48,316 nt of DNA from Dehalococcoidia bacterium (GTDB taxonomy: Bacteria > Chloroflexota > Dehalococcoidia > Lucifugimonadales > UBA2985): positions 1 through 48,316 of the forward strand of contig JACVQK010000020.1 in NCBI GenBank assembly GCA_015661155.1. The letters are read 5' to 3'. Positions 20,905 to 29,615 of this stretch are shown here, piece after piece. The notes under the pieces were generated by a model. That model searched no databases. It was not told where the DNA came from and was given only the letters and a program-made list of their open reading frames with translations. The position numbers and the translations under genes are program-made. Positions within the stretch are counted from its first letter, which is position 1, and each line of letters begins with the position of its first letter.

Positions 20905-22422
20905 ATGAATGTCAGAGCACAGGTCTCCATGGTCTTCCACTTGGACAAGTGCATTGGCTGTCACACGTGCAGTATCGCCTGCAAGAACATCTGGACGGAC
21001 CGCAAGGGCACCGAATACATGTGGTGGAACAACGTGGAGACCAAGCCCGGTACGGGATACCCCACCCGGTGGGAGGACCAGGAAAAGTACAGGGGCGGCT
21101 GGGAAATGGACCCAAAGAAGCAGGGGCTGAAGCTGAAGCTCCAGGGCAGATTGGGCGCTCTGGGGAACATATTCCACAACCCCTACCTTCCCAGCATGGA
21201 CGACTACTACGAGCCCTGGACCTATGACTACGAGCACCTCTTCAATGCTCCCGAGGGCGATGACCAGCCTACTGCCCGGGCTATTTCCATGATCACAGGA
21301 AGGCACATGGACAACATTGAGGCAGGCCCCAACTGGGACGACGACCTGGGCGGCTCTCCGGTGTATGCCGACAGCGACCCCAACCTCGCCGCTCTCACCC
21401 CCGACGAACGGAGCCAGCTCAACGAAATCGAGCGGGTGGTGTTCTTCTACCTGCCCCGTATCTGCAACCACTGTCTGAATCCAGGCTGCGTGGCAGCCTG
21501 CCCCGCAGGAGCACCTTACAAGCGAGGCGAGGACGGTCTGGTGCTCCTGAACCAGGAGAAGTGCCGGGGCTGGAGGATGTGTATCTCCGGGTGCCCCTAC
21601 AAGAAGACCTATTTCAACTGGACCACGGGCAAATCTGAGAAGTGCATCCTGTGCTACCCACGCCTGGAGAGTGGCCAGCCGCCGGCCTGTTTCCACGCCT
21701 GCGTCGGACGCATCCGCTACCTGGGAGTCCTGCTCTACGACGCTGACCGTATTGAAGAAGTTGCCAGGGCTGCCGACAGAGACCTGGTGGATGCCCAGCG
21801 GGGGATCATCCTTGACCCCTTTGACCCGAAGGTCATTGCCGCAGCCAGGGCAGGCGGCATCTCCGACGACATGGTCGTGTCTGCCCAGAGGTCCCCAGTC
21901 TACAAGTTCGTGAAACTGTGGAAACTGGCCCTGCCGCTTCATCCTGAGTTCCGCACCCTTCCCATGTTGTTCTACGTGCCGCCCATGCTGCCGGTGCTGG
22001 CCAAGCTCAAGGACGGCCTCTACGAAGTTGACGGAGCAGATAGCGAAGGGCTTACACCCCTGCTCACCTCCCTGAAGCAGGCCCGGTTGCCCCTGCGGTA
22101 CATGGCCAGCCTGTTTTCGGCGGGTAATGAGGAGGTTGTTGAGGCCGTCTACCGGAAGCTCATTGCCGTGCGTCTGCACATGCGCTCCCAGCGGGTGAAG
22201 GATGTGCCTGAGGTGGAAGCTCATCGGGCCTTGGCCCAGGGTGGGATAACCCCGGAGGAGGCGGAAGCGGTCTTTCGGCTGACGTCGCTCCCGACCTTTG
22301 ATGAGCGCTTCGTCGTGCCGCCGATGGCGCGTGAGATGGCCATAGAGCCGACGGAGAATCCCCTTGCGCGCAAACAGGCGGCTGGTTTCGGCTTCCGCCG
22401 GGCAGCCAAGCGGAGGTGGTAG
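20905..22422 (+). CDS. narH: nitrate reductase beta subunit, Fe-S
   Basis: CIGCHTCSIACKN, CNHCLNPGCVAACPAGA, CRGWRMCISGCPYKK, CILCYPRLESGQPPACFHAC. Confidence 0.95.
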   Translation: MNVRAQVSMVFHLDKCIGCHTCSIACKNIWTDRKGTEYMWWNNVETKPGTGYPTRWEDQEKYRGGWEMDPKKQGLKLKLQGRLGALGNIFHNPYLPSMDDYYEPWTYDYEHLFNAPEGDDQPTARAISMITGRHMDNIEAGPNWDDDLGGSPVYADSDPNLAALTPDERSQLNEIERVVFFYLPRICNHCLNPGCVAACPAGAPYKRGEDGLVLLNQEKCRGWRMCISGCPYKKTYFNWTTGKSEKCILCYPRLESGQPPACFHACVGRIRYLGVLLYDADRIEEVARAADRDLVDAQRGIILDPFDPKVIAAARAGGISDDMVVSAQRSPVYKFVKLWKLALPLHPEFRTLPMLFYVPPMLPVLAKLKDGLYEVDGADSEGLTPLLTSLKQARLPLRYMASLFSAGNEEVVEAVYRKLIAVRLHMRSQRVKDVPEVEAHRALAQGGITPEEAEAVFRLTSLPTFDERFVVPPMAREMAIEPTENPLARKQAAGFGFRRAAKRRW

Positions 22423-22424
22423 AG

Positions 22425-23039
22425 ATGGGTGAGCAAACCGTTGAACGGCGTATGTTTCGCCTGTTCGCAGACATTCTAAGCTATCCCTCCGTAGACCTGT
22501 TGGAGAGGGCAGGGGAATGCGAGGCCCTGGTTTCCACAATAAACCCCAGCGTAGCCTCCCTGGTGGGCAACTTCCGGGCCTTTGTGGAAGTGGCGTCCCA
22601 GGGGCACCTCGAGGAGCTTTATACCGCCACCTTCGACCTGGACGCGGCATATCACCCCTACCTGGGATACCACCTGTTCGGCGAGAGCTATGAGCGAAGC
22701 GCCTTTCTTCTGGAGCTCAAAGAGCGGTATCGAGCCCAGGGGTACATTGCTGATGAAAAAGAGCTGCCGGACCGCCTGTCCGTCGTCCTGGCCTTTCTCT
22801 CGGTGAGTGCCGATGCGGGCTTGAATCAAGAAATTGTCCAAGAGGGATTGTTGCCCGCGCTGGAGAAAATGATGAAACGGTCACAGGAGGCCGGCGACGA
22901 ACCCGCGGACGAACCCCCGGATGATATCCATCTCTACCAGAGCCTGCTCCTGGCGCTACAGATGCTTTTGCCTGAGTTTCAGCCGGCCTCTGTTCCAGAG
23001 GAAGAGGCCCTTTCCACAGGAGGTAGAGCCGATGATTGA
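22425..23039 (+). CDS. narJ: nitrate reductase assembly chaperone (delta)
   Basis: MFRLFADILSYPSVDLLERA, YHPYLGYHLFGESYERS; position. Confidence 0.9.
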   Translation: MGEQTVERRMFRLFADILSYPSVDLLERAGECEALVSTINPSVASLVGNFRAFVEVASQGHLEELYTATFDLDAAYHPYLGYHLFGESYERSAFLLELKERYRAQGYIADEKELPDRLSVVLAFLSVSADAGLNQEIVQEGLLPALEKMMKRSQEAGDEPADEPPDDIHLYQSLLLALQMLLPEFQPASVPEEEALSTGGRADD

Positions 23040-23709
23040 CATCGTCCTTTTCGCGGCCTTTCCCTACATGGCGGTGCTTGTGGCTGTCCTGGTCGGAGTA
23101 TACCGCTACTTCAACGATCGGTTCTCCTACTCCAGCTTTTCGTCCCAGTTCCTGGAGAACCGTGCCCTGTTCTGGGGCTCAGTGTCCTGGCACTATGCAG
23201 TCATCGTCATTCTGCTGGCCCATGTGCTGGCGCTGGTGTTTTCCGGCGGCTGGGCTACTCTCATCGCTGCGCCGGTGCGCCTGTATACCCTGGAGGTCAT
23301 CGGGCTAGCCTTGAGTGCGTCGGCTCTGCTGGGGCTAGTGCTACTCATCTTGAGGCGTCTCCTCAACGCACGTATCTTCACCGTCACCTCTACCATGGAC
23401 TGGGTGTTGCTGGCAGCCCTGCTGGCTCAGGTGGTCCTTGGCCTCTGGACGGCTCTTTTCTATCGGTGGGGATCAGACTGGTCTTTGGCCACGGTCGCGC
23501 CCTGGCTGGTATCCTTGGCCAAGCTCAGCCCTCAGACAGAGCTCGTCGCCTCCCTTCCTTGGGTGGTCAAGCTGCACATGCTGGGAGGGTTCGCCATCAT
23601 CGCCCTTTTCCCCTTCACTCGTCTGGTACACCTGGTTACCTTCCCGATCACCTACCTGTGGCGACCCTACCAGGTAGTGGTCTGGAACTGGCGCAAGAAA
23701 CAGACCTGA
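23032..23709 (+). CDS. narI: nitrate reductase gamma subunit, cytochrome b
   Basis: Five TM segments, SWHYAVIVILLAHVLALVF, KLHMLGGFAIIALFPFTRLVHL; ATG overlaps narJ stop. Confidence 0.92.
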   Translation: MIDIVLFAAFPYMAVLVAVLVGVYRYFNDRFSYSSFSSQFLENRALFWGSVSWHYAVIVILLAHVLALVFSGGWATLIAAPVRLYTLEVIGLALSASALLGLVLLILRRLLNARIFTVTSTMDWVLLAALLAQVVLGLWTALFYRWGSDWSLATVAPWLVSLAKLSPQTELVASLPWVVKLHMLGGFAIIALFPFTRLVHLVTFPITYLWRPYQVVVWNWRKKQT

Positions 23710-23798
23710 TCGCAAGAACCACCTGGGGTTATATCACGCATTAAGGAGTAGAACCCCACCCGGGAGCTGCATGTCTGGACACGAAAAGATCAAGGTGA

Positions 23799-25136
23799 AT
23801 GAGTATGCGGGTGAGCACGCGAGCCAGTAGGACAAACAAAACAGAGCAGTTTATCCTGGCCAGCATGGGATTCTTCTGGTGTTTCCTCATGTGGTTCGCC
23901 TCGGCGGCCTTCAGCCCGAGCATCGCGGAGGACTACGGCCTTTCCATAGCGCAGCTAGGCATCCTGGCGAGCTCCGCGATATGGCTGGCACCTGTGGGAC
24001 GAATTGTGGCAGGGTGGGCGGCGGACAGGATTGGAGCGCCGAACACCTTTGCGATAATCCTGGTTTTCACGGGGCTGTTCAGCATAGGGTCGGCATTTGC
24101 AAGCAGCTACAACGTTCTCTTCATCATGCGCGTGGTCGTGGCCATGGCGGGCGTCTCCTTCGTGGTCGGAATCCAGCACGTCGCCCAGTGGTTCGAGGAC
24201 AAGGAGATTGGGCTAGCCGAGGGGCTCTTCGCGGGAACTGGAAACGTGGGAGCAGGTATGGGAGCGCTCCTGCTTCCCAGGATATACGGCACCAACTACT
24301 CCGACGCCTTTCTTCACCTGGGATTGGTGGCGCTGCTGATTGGGGCAGTGTACTACTGGCGTGGTGTGGCGGCCAAGACCGAGCAGATAGCCCGGAGAGC
24401 AGCTGCGGTTGCCACCCCTCGAGACAGCCTCTTTGTGTGGACCCGGTACTGCGCCATAGCGTTGATGTTGGCCTACGCCATGGCCTTCGGCCTGGAGATA
24501 GGCATGAACGCCTGGCTGCCAGGCTACTATGCCAAGGGGTTCTCAGAGGAGATCAAGCGCCTCGGATTCACGGGTGCCGTATCTGTCCAGGTGGCAGCCG
24601 GGACCTTCGCCGCCGTGGAATCATTCAACGCCTCTCTCTGGAGGCCCTTCTCAGGCTACATGTCGGACATATGGCAGAGGAAGGGGTGGATGCCGTTCCC
24701 GATAATCAGCAAGCACCTGCCGTATTCGCCTCGGATTCACTGGCTGGCCATGGCCCTGGTGCTGATCACCATAATGATGGTGTTGCTAACGGTGGCAGGT
24801 CTCCTGGGCTATCTGCACATGTCGGTGCTTGTACTGGCCTTCTTCGGTATCGCCATCGCCTTCGGAACAGGGGGCACCTTTGCCATCGTTCCCCTGATGT
24901 TCAGGGATCGACCGGGGGCTGCGGCAGGCTTTATCGGCGGTTTCTCCACAGGTGGAGGAATCATCTACCCACTGGTATACGGATTCTTGCCGAACATCCA
25001 CATGGGGTATGCCTTCGTCGCCCTGAGCATGTTCATACCGATCATCCTCTTCTACTTCTGGACGATGCGGTACGAGAGACATCCTGAGGAACACGGGATG
25101 GGCAGCAAGGAACACTGGCTTGGTACCGCTGCTTGA
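23799..25136 (+). CDS. narK: MFS nitrate/nitrite transporter
   Basis: 12-TM MFS, GRIVAGWAADRIGAPNTF, GTGNVGAGMGALLLPRIYG, GGFSTGGGIIYPL. Confidence 0.85.
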   Translation: MSMRVSTRASRTNKTEQFILASMGFFWCFLMWFASAAFSPSIAEDYGLSIAQLGILASSAIWLAPVGRIVAGWAADRIGAPNTFAIILVFTGLFSIGSAFASSYNVLFIMRVVVAMAGVSFVVGIQHVAQWFEDKEIGLAEGLFAGTGNVGAGMGALLLPRIYGTNYSDAFLHLGLVALLIGAVYYWRGVAAKTEQIARRAAAVATPRDSLFVWTRYCAIALMLAYAMAFGLEIGMNAWLPGYYAKGFSEEIKRLGFTGAVSVQVAAGTFAAVESFNASLWRPFSGYMSDIWQRKGWMPFPIISKHLPYSPRIHWLAMALVLITIMMVLLTVAGLLGYLHMSVLVLAFFGIAIAFGTGGTFAIVPLMFRDRPGAAAGFIGGFSTGGGIIYPLVYGFLPNIHMGYAFVALSMFIPIILFYFWTMRYERHPEEHGMGSKEHWLGTAA

Positions 25137-25160
25137 TATTCGACAAAGGAGATGCATCGC

Positions 25161-25367
25161 ATGAATAGAGCGGATGTCACGCCCGGGAGCAAGGATAGGG
25201 CTGAAGAGCACGCCCTGGAGAACGAGTTCGGAAGCGACCCGACGAAAGAGTTCGGGTACAAACGGGCTGTAGCGGCCGTGTATCTGGAGATAGTGATAGC
25301 AGTGGCCGTGACCATCTTCTCGCTCTACATGGCCCTGACAGGAACCGGGGGGTTCCCGGGCAAGTAG
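25161..25367 (+). CDS. small single-TM protein between two narK genes
   Basis: SD AAAGGAG; FGYKRAVAAVYLEIVIAVAVTIFSLYMALTGTG. Confidence 0.65.
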   Translation: MNRADVTPGSKDRAEEHALENEFGSDPTKEFGYKRAVAAVYLEIVIAVAVTIFSLYMALTGTGGFPGK

Positions 25368-25423
25368 GCGCCCAACGCCACGGAGGTCGGCGGAGACGGT
25401 GATTGTAGAAGTGTAGAGACCCG

Positions 25424-25459
25424 ATCGGAGACTGGTCTACTATCGGAGACTGGTCTACT
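25424..25459. repeat. perfect 18-bp tandem duplication upstream of narK2
   Basis: ATCGGAGACTGGTCTACT x2; each unit carries AGAC-TG-GTCT dyad. Confidence 0.95.
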
Positions 25460-25470
25460 AAGGAGAAGGA

Positions 25471-26868
25471 ATGAAGATGGCGTCGACATGGATGAAGGCC
25501 TGGACCCCCGAGGCCCCCCAGTTCTGGGAGGAAACCGGGCGACGGATCGCCTGGCAGACGCTGATAATCACGACCCTGAGTCTCGTCTTCTCCTTTGCCA
25601 CCTGGTTCGTGATGAGCGCAGTGGTGGTCCGTCTCCCCAATGTAGGCTTCCAGTTCAGCACCTTGCAGCTCTTCTGGCTGGGGGCCATGCCCGGCCTGGC
25701 AGGAGGAACGTTACGGATACTTCACACCTTTTTGATTCCCATGTTCGGCACCCGGCACGTCATCACCGTAGCGACGCTGCTGAAGGTTCTGCCGTGCGTG
25801 GGACTGGGCCTGGCCGTCACGAACCCCGGGACGCCGTTCTGGGTCTTCGTCGCGCTGGCGCTCGCCCTCGGCCTCGGGGGCGGAGACTTCTCCTCCCATA
25901 TGCCCAGCACCAGCCTCTTCTTCCCGCGCCGGCTCCAGGGGACGGCGCTGGGCATCCAGGCCGGGATCGGCAACTTCGGCGTCAGCCTGACCCAGTTCGT
26001 CGCTCCCTGGATCATGGGCTTCGCCATCTTCGGCACCCTTCTCGGCGGCTCTCAGACATTTGTCAAGGGTGACGTCACCCGCTCCATCTGGGTTCAGAAT
26101 GCCCTCCTCTGGTTCGTGCCCTTTCTGGTTGTGATGGGCATTGCCGCATGGCTGCTACTGAGGAGCGTACCGGTGCGGGCCACCTTCCGGCAACAACTGG
26201 ATATCTTCAAAGACAAGCACACATGGTTCTGCACCATCACCTATGTCATGACCTTCGGTTCCTTTTCCGGGCTGGCGGCGGCGTTCCCGATGATGATACG
26301 AGCGCTCTATGGCGACTTTCCCGGCGGGCCTGACCCTCTCCGCTACGCATTCTTGGGACCGCTGGTGGGGTCTCTTATGCGGGTCGTCATGGGATGGCCC
26401 TCCGACCGTTGGGGCGGAAGCATCTTCACGCAGCTCGCCGGTGCAGGGCTCATCGTCTGCAGCTTGCTGCTCATTCTGGGCGGGTATCTCGCGCCGACCT
26501 CCCTTGACCAGTTCCCGATGTTTGTCATATTGATGATGCTGCTCTTCTTTTTCGCCGGAACGGGCAACGCCTCTACCTTCAGGCAGTATCCCATCATCTT
26601 TTCTCATTCGCCGCGGCAGGGTGCGGGCGTTCTCGGGTTTTCGGCGGCCATTGCCGCCTACGGTCCCTTCATCTTCTCCGGGGTGATCGGTACATCCATC
26701 GCGGCAACAGGCTCCGCGGTGCCCTTTTTCTGGGGCGCCATCGCCTTCTGGGCGCTCGCCTCTGGCATCAACTGGTGGTTTTACACCCGCCCGGGCAAGG
26801 AACGCTGGGACTTCGGTAGCAAGGGGGGAACATGGTGGGATACAAGAGCGGGAAAGGAGAACCCGTAA
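25471..26868 (+). CDS. second MFS nitrate/nitrite transporter
   Basis: 12-TM MFS, MPGLAGGTLRILHTFLIPMFGTRHV, GIQAGIGNFGVSLTQFVAPW. Confidence 0.85.
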   Translation: MKMASTWMKAWTPEAPQFWEETGRRIAWQTLIITTLSLVFSFATWFVMSAVVVRLPNVGFQFSTLQLFWLGAMPGLAGGTLRILHTFLIPMFGTRHVITVATLLKVLPCVGLGLAVTNPGTPFWVFVALALALGLGGGDFSSHMPSTSLFFPRRLQGTALGIQAGIGNFGVSLTQFVAPWIMGFAIFGTLLGGSQTFVKGDVTRSIWVQNALLWFVPFLVVMGIAAWLLLRSVPVRATFRQQLDIFKDKHTWFCTITYVMTFGSFSGLAAAFPMMIRALYGDFPGGPDPLRYAFLGPLVGSLMRVVMGWPSDRWGGSIFTQLAGAGLIVCSLLLILGGYLAPTSLDQFPMFVILMMLLFFFAGTGNASTFRQYPIIFSHSPRQGAGVLGFSAAIAAYGPFIFSGVIGTSIAATGSAVPFFWGAIAFWALASGINWWFYTRPGKERWDFGSKGGTWWDTRAGKENP

Positions 26869-26912
26869 GGGAGTACAATGGGTCCAGAATCTCAGTTGCA
26901 GGAGAAGTGCAG

Positions 26913-27395
26913 ATGGGAATGAGGGAGCAGAACACTATCACTGAGCTACTTCAGTCGGAACACCGGTGGGTAGACGAGCGTTTCCAGGGGTTCCGGCAGC
27001 ATCTGGCCGAGGGGCGGGTCGACGCAGAGCCTTTCCAGGAAGCTGCCAAAGTTCTCTACCGGCATATCTACCTGGAAGAGGTGATACTCTTCCCGGAGGT
27101 AGAGGCACGAGGCGTGGTAGGCCCAACCGCGGTGATGGCCCAGGAACACGGCGAGATATGGCGACTCTTAGAAGGCATTCAGGACCGTATCCGGCAAAAC
27201 GCCGGGGCTGGCCGTATTCAGGACGCCTTTGATGCCCTCCACAGCCTGCTGGAGGAGCACAACTTCAAGGAGGAAAAGATACTGTATCCCTCCGCGGACA
27301 GGCTCCTGGACAGCGCTCGAGTTGTAGCACAGCTGAAGCAGGCCACCCTACCTGACGGCTGGGTGTGTCTAGCCCTCCAGTCCGGCAGAAGCTGA
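26913..27395 (+). CDS. hemerythrin-like HHE domain protein
   Basis: LLQSEHRWVDERF, LYRHIYLEEVILFPEVE, AQEHGEIWRL, LLEEHNFKEEKILYP. Confidence 0.9.
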   Translation: MGMREQNTITELLQSEHRWVDERFQGFRQHLAEGRVDAEPFQEAAKVLYRHIYLEEVILFPEVEARGVVGPTAVMAQEHGEIWRLLEGIQDRIRQNAGAGRIQDAFDALHSLLEEHNFKEEKILYPSADRLLDSARVVAQLKQATLPDGWVCLALQSGRS

Positions 27396-27543
27396 AATCG
27401 CTCCCTGCCAGTGCTCGCGACGCTCAGATGATGCCACGTGTATGCTGTGTTCGTATACTGACTTCGCCAGGGCCCAGGTCGCCGATGTCCATACCAAGTC
27501 CGGGCGCACCGGCCAATGGGGGATGGCGTGATTGGTCTTACCG

Positions 27544-28452
27544 ATGAGATTTCATGAGCTGTACACGACTGGACACCCAGCCATCTCCTTCGAGATAGTT
27601 CCCCCCAGAACGGCAACGACTCTAGCAGGGATGGAAGAGCGATTGCCGCAGCTCATCGCCCTGTGCCCATCCTTGATAACGGTGACTTACGGAGCGATGG
27701 GCGGCACGCGGGAGCATACTCTGGAGACCGCTTCCAGGATACAGAACGAGTACGGGATGGAGACTGCCCACCACCTGACCTGTGTAGGATTCAGCCGCGA
27801 TGAAATCAATCTCGTACTGGAGGATATCCGAAACCACAACATCTCGAACATCGTGGCCCTTCGAGGAGACCCTCCACAAGGGGAGACGGGGTTTACGTGG
27901 CCCAGGGATGGTTACAGCCACGGCAATCAGCTGGTAGAGCATATCAGCCGCTTTGGCGGATTCGGCATCGCCGTGGCGGGCCACCCGGAAAAGCACCTCG
28001 AAGCCCCCGATTCCAAGACGGACCTGCAAAACCTGAAACGCAAGGTGGATAGTGGTGCTGACGCGGTCATTACCCAGCTATTCTTCGACAACCGCATCTT
28101 CTATGACTTCGTAGAGCGGTGCCGTGCCATAGGCATCCATCAGCCCATCATCCCCGGACTTCTGCCAATCCTGGGCATGGAGCAGATCAAGCGCATCACC
28201 GGCATGTGCGGTGCGACCATTCCTGATGAGCTCTTTCGTCAGCTACAGAAGGCAGGGGACGACGAGGAACGGGTACATGAAATCGGCATAACGCACACAG
28301 CAAACCAGGCCCTGGACTTGTTGCGCCAGGGGGTCAAGGGCATTCACTTCTACGTGCCGAACCCACACTTCCCCATGGGCGAAATCATGGAGCGCATAAA
28401 GCCAGCACTATCCGGGAGCGAAGGGGTGGTGGTGGCAGAGGGGTTGGGGTAG
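27544..28452 (+). CDS. metF: methylenetetrahydrofolate reductase
   Basis: ISFEIVPPRT, HLTCVGFSRDEI, LRGDPP, ITQLFFDN, PIIPGLLPI. Confidence 0.9.
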   Translation: MRFHELYTTGHPAISFEIVPPRTATTLAGMEERLPQLIALCPSLITVTYGAMGGTREHTLETASRIQNEYGMETAHHLTCVGFSRDEINLVLEDIRNHNISNIVALRGDPPQGETGFTWPRDGYSHGNQLVEHISRFGGFGIAVAGHPEKHLEAPDSKTDLQNLKRKVDSGADAVITQLFFDNRIFYDFVERCRAIGIHQPIIPGLLPILGMEQIKRITGMCGATIPDELFRQLQKAGDDEERVHEIGITHTANQALDLLRQGVKGIHFYVPNPHFPMGEIMERIKPALSGSEGVVVAEGLG

Positions 28453-28648
28453 AGCGCGAGCTGAGGTGAGCGGTAAGGAGGAGTCCAGAGGGGCTACGCC
28501 CCTTTGCTGGGGGTCTGGGGGTGTCCCCCCAGACTGGGCTGAGCCCAGACCCACACCTCACGAACCGTAGAACATGGTCAGACCAGGGCAGCGACAGTTG
28601 ATTGCGGGTGCAGGGGGATGGTCGAAAGGGTTTTTCAGCACCCTGCTA
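28450..28648. repeat. MITE-like dispersed element, long form, between convergent metF and TSUP
   Basis: Right terminus (rc) TAGCAGGGTGCTGAAAAACCC; left terminus degenerate TAGAGCGCGAGCTGA; both hairpin modules present. Confidence 0.7.
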
Positions 28649-29414
28649 AACCATCCCTGACACGATCTGGCGTACTCCCCCGGCCACCAGCGCCAGGGAT
28701 AGACCCCACATCACGAACCTGTGGTTGACCCTACCGGACAGGTAAACGCCTAGCTGGGCCCCCAGAATGGCTCCAATGCCCACCAGGCCCGTCCTTCTCC
28801 ACCCCTGGCGGAACTGGCCGGTGAAGACGTGCACCAGAACGCCGGCCAGGGCGGTGAAGATCACCGTGAATTGGGAGGTGGCCGTGGCTATGGCCGTAGG
28901 GACTTTTAGCAACCCTATCAACAGGGGCAGCTCCACAATACCCCCACCTATGCCAAAGAAGCCGGAGACAAAGCCAGCTAGAGGACTCAGAAGGACCAGT
29001 GCGGGCTCGTTTACGCGGAAAAGGTACGAGCTTCGTGCCCCGCCAGAACATGTACAACGCGCCAAGGAGCATGACGAAGCCAAATATCAGCTCGAACTGG
29101 CTTCTGCTGACAAATCGGGTTAGCAGAGCGCCCGCGACTCCCGCTGGAACTGCGCCGATGGCTAACAGAGTGCCCGTCCGAATATCGATGCGACCCTGGC
29201 GGTGGTAGCCCCATGTGCCGGATGTAGCGTTAAGGAAGACGACAGCCAGAGAGATGCCGGTGACGGTGGTAGGAGAGGATGCGGGGAAAAGGAGAAGGAG
29301 CACCGGCACCAGGATGAATCCCCCGCCAACTCCCAGGAGCGTCCCGAAGGCTCCTGCGGCAACACCCAGCAGAGGTAGCCCGACCAGGTGATACGCCGTC
29401 AGGTCAGCGGGCAT
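28646..29414 (-). pseudogene. TSUP (TauE/SafE-like) permease, frameshifted
   Basis: ORF 28731..29414 carries the N-half (GTLLGVGGGFILVP), ORF 28646..29083 the C-half (SGFFGIGGGIVELPLL) in another frame; switch near 29020. Confidence 0.75.
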
Positions 29415-29503
29415 ACCCGCATTCTAGGGTATTCGACTCTCGTGGTCAAGCTCACCATGAGCGGGTCGGGAGGCAGGCGCTGTTTACCACGGGTGAGAGA
29501 AAG

Positions 29504-29546
29504 CCCTGTCATTCTGAAGGAGCGTAGCGAGTGAAGAATGACAGGG
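29504..29546. repeat. intergenic inverted repeat
   Basis: CCCTGTCATTCT...GAATGACAGGG; followed at 29583 by CATGAGCTTGTCGAAGGGCATGGGCGGG. Confidence 0.7.
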
Positions 29547-29615
29547 AAGGACTCAGCATGACATTCCTCTCTCTTCGCTCATCATGAGCTTGTCGAAGGG
29601 CATGGGCGGGCGAGC

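Noticed and set aside
20809-22650. 613-aa minus-strand ORF opposite narH
   Set aside because: Mirror frame of narH/narJ; no recognisable domain.
23723-23765. GGGGTT...AACCCC inverted repeat before narK1
   Set aside because: Only 6-bp arms with a long loop; too weak to call a terminator or operator.
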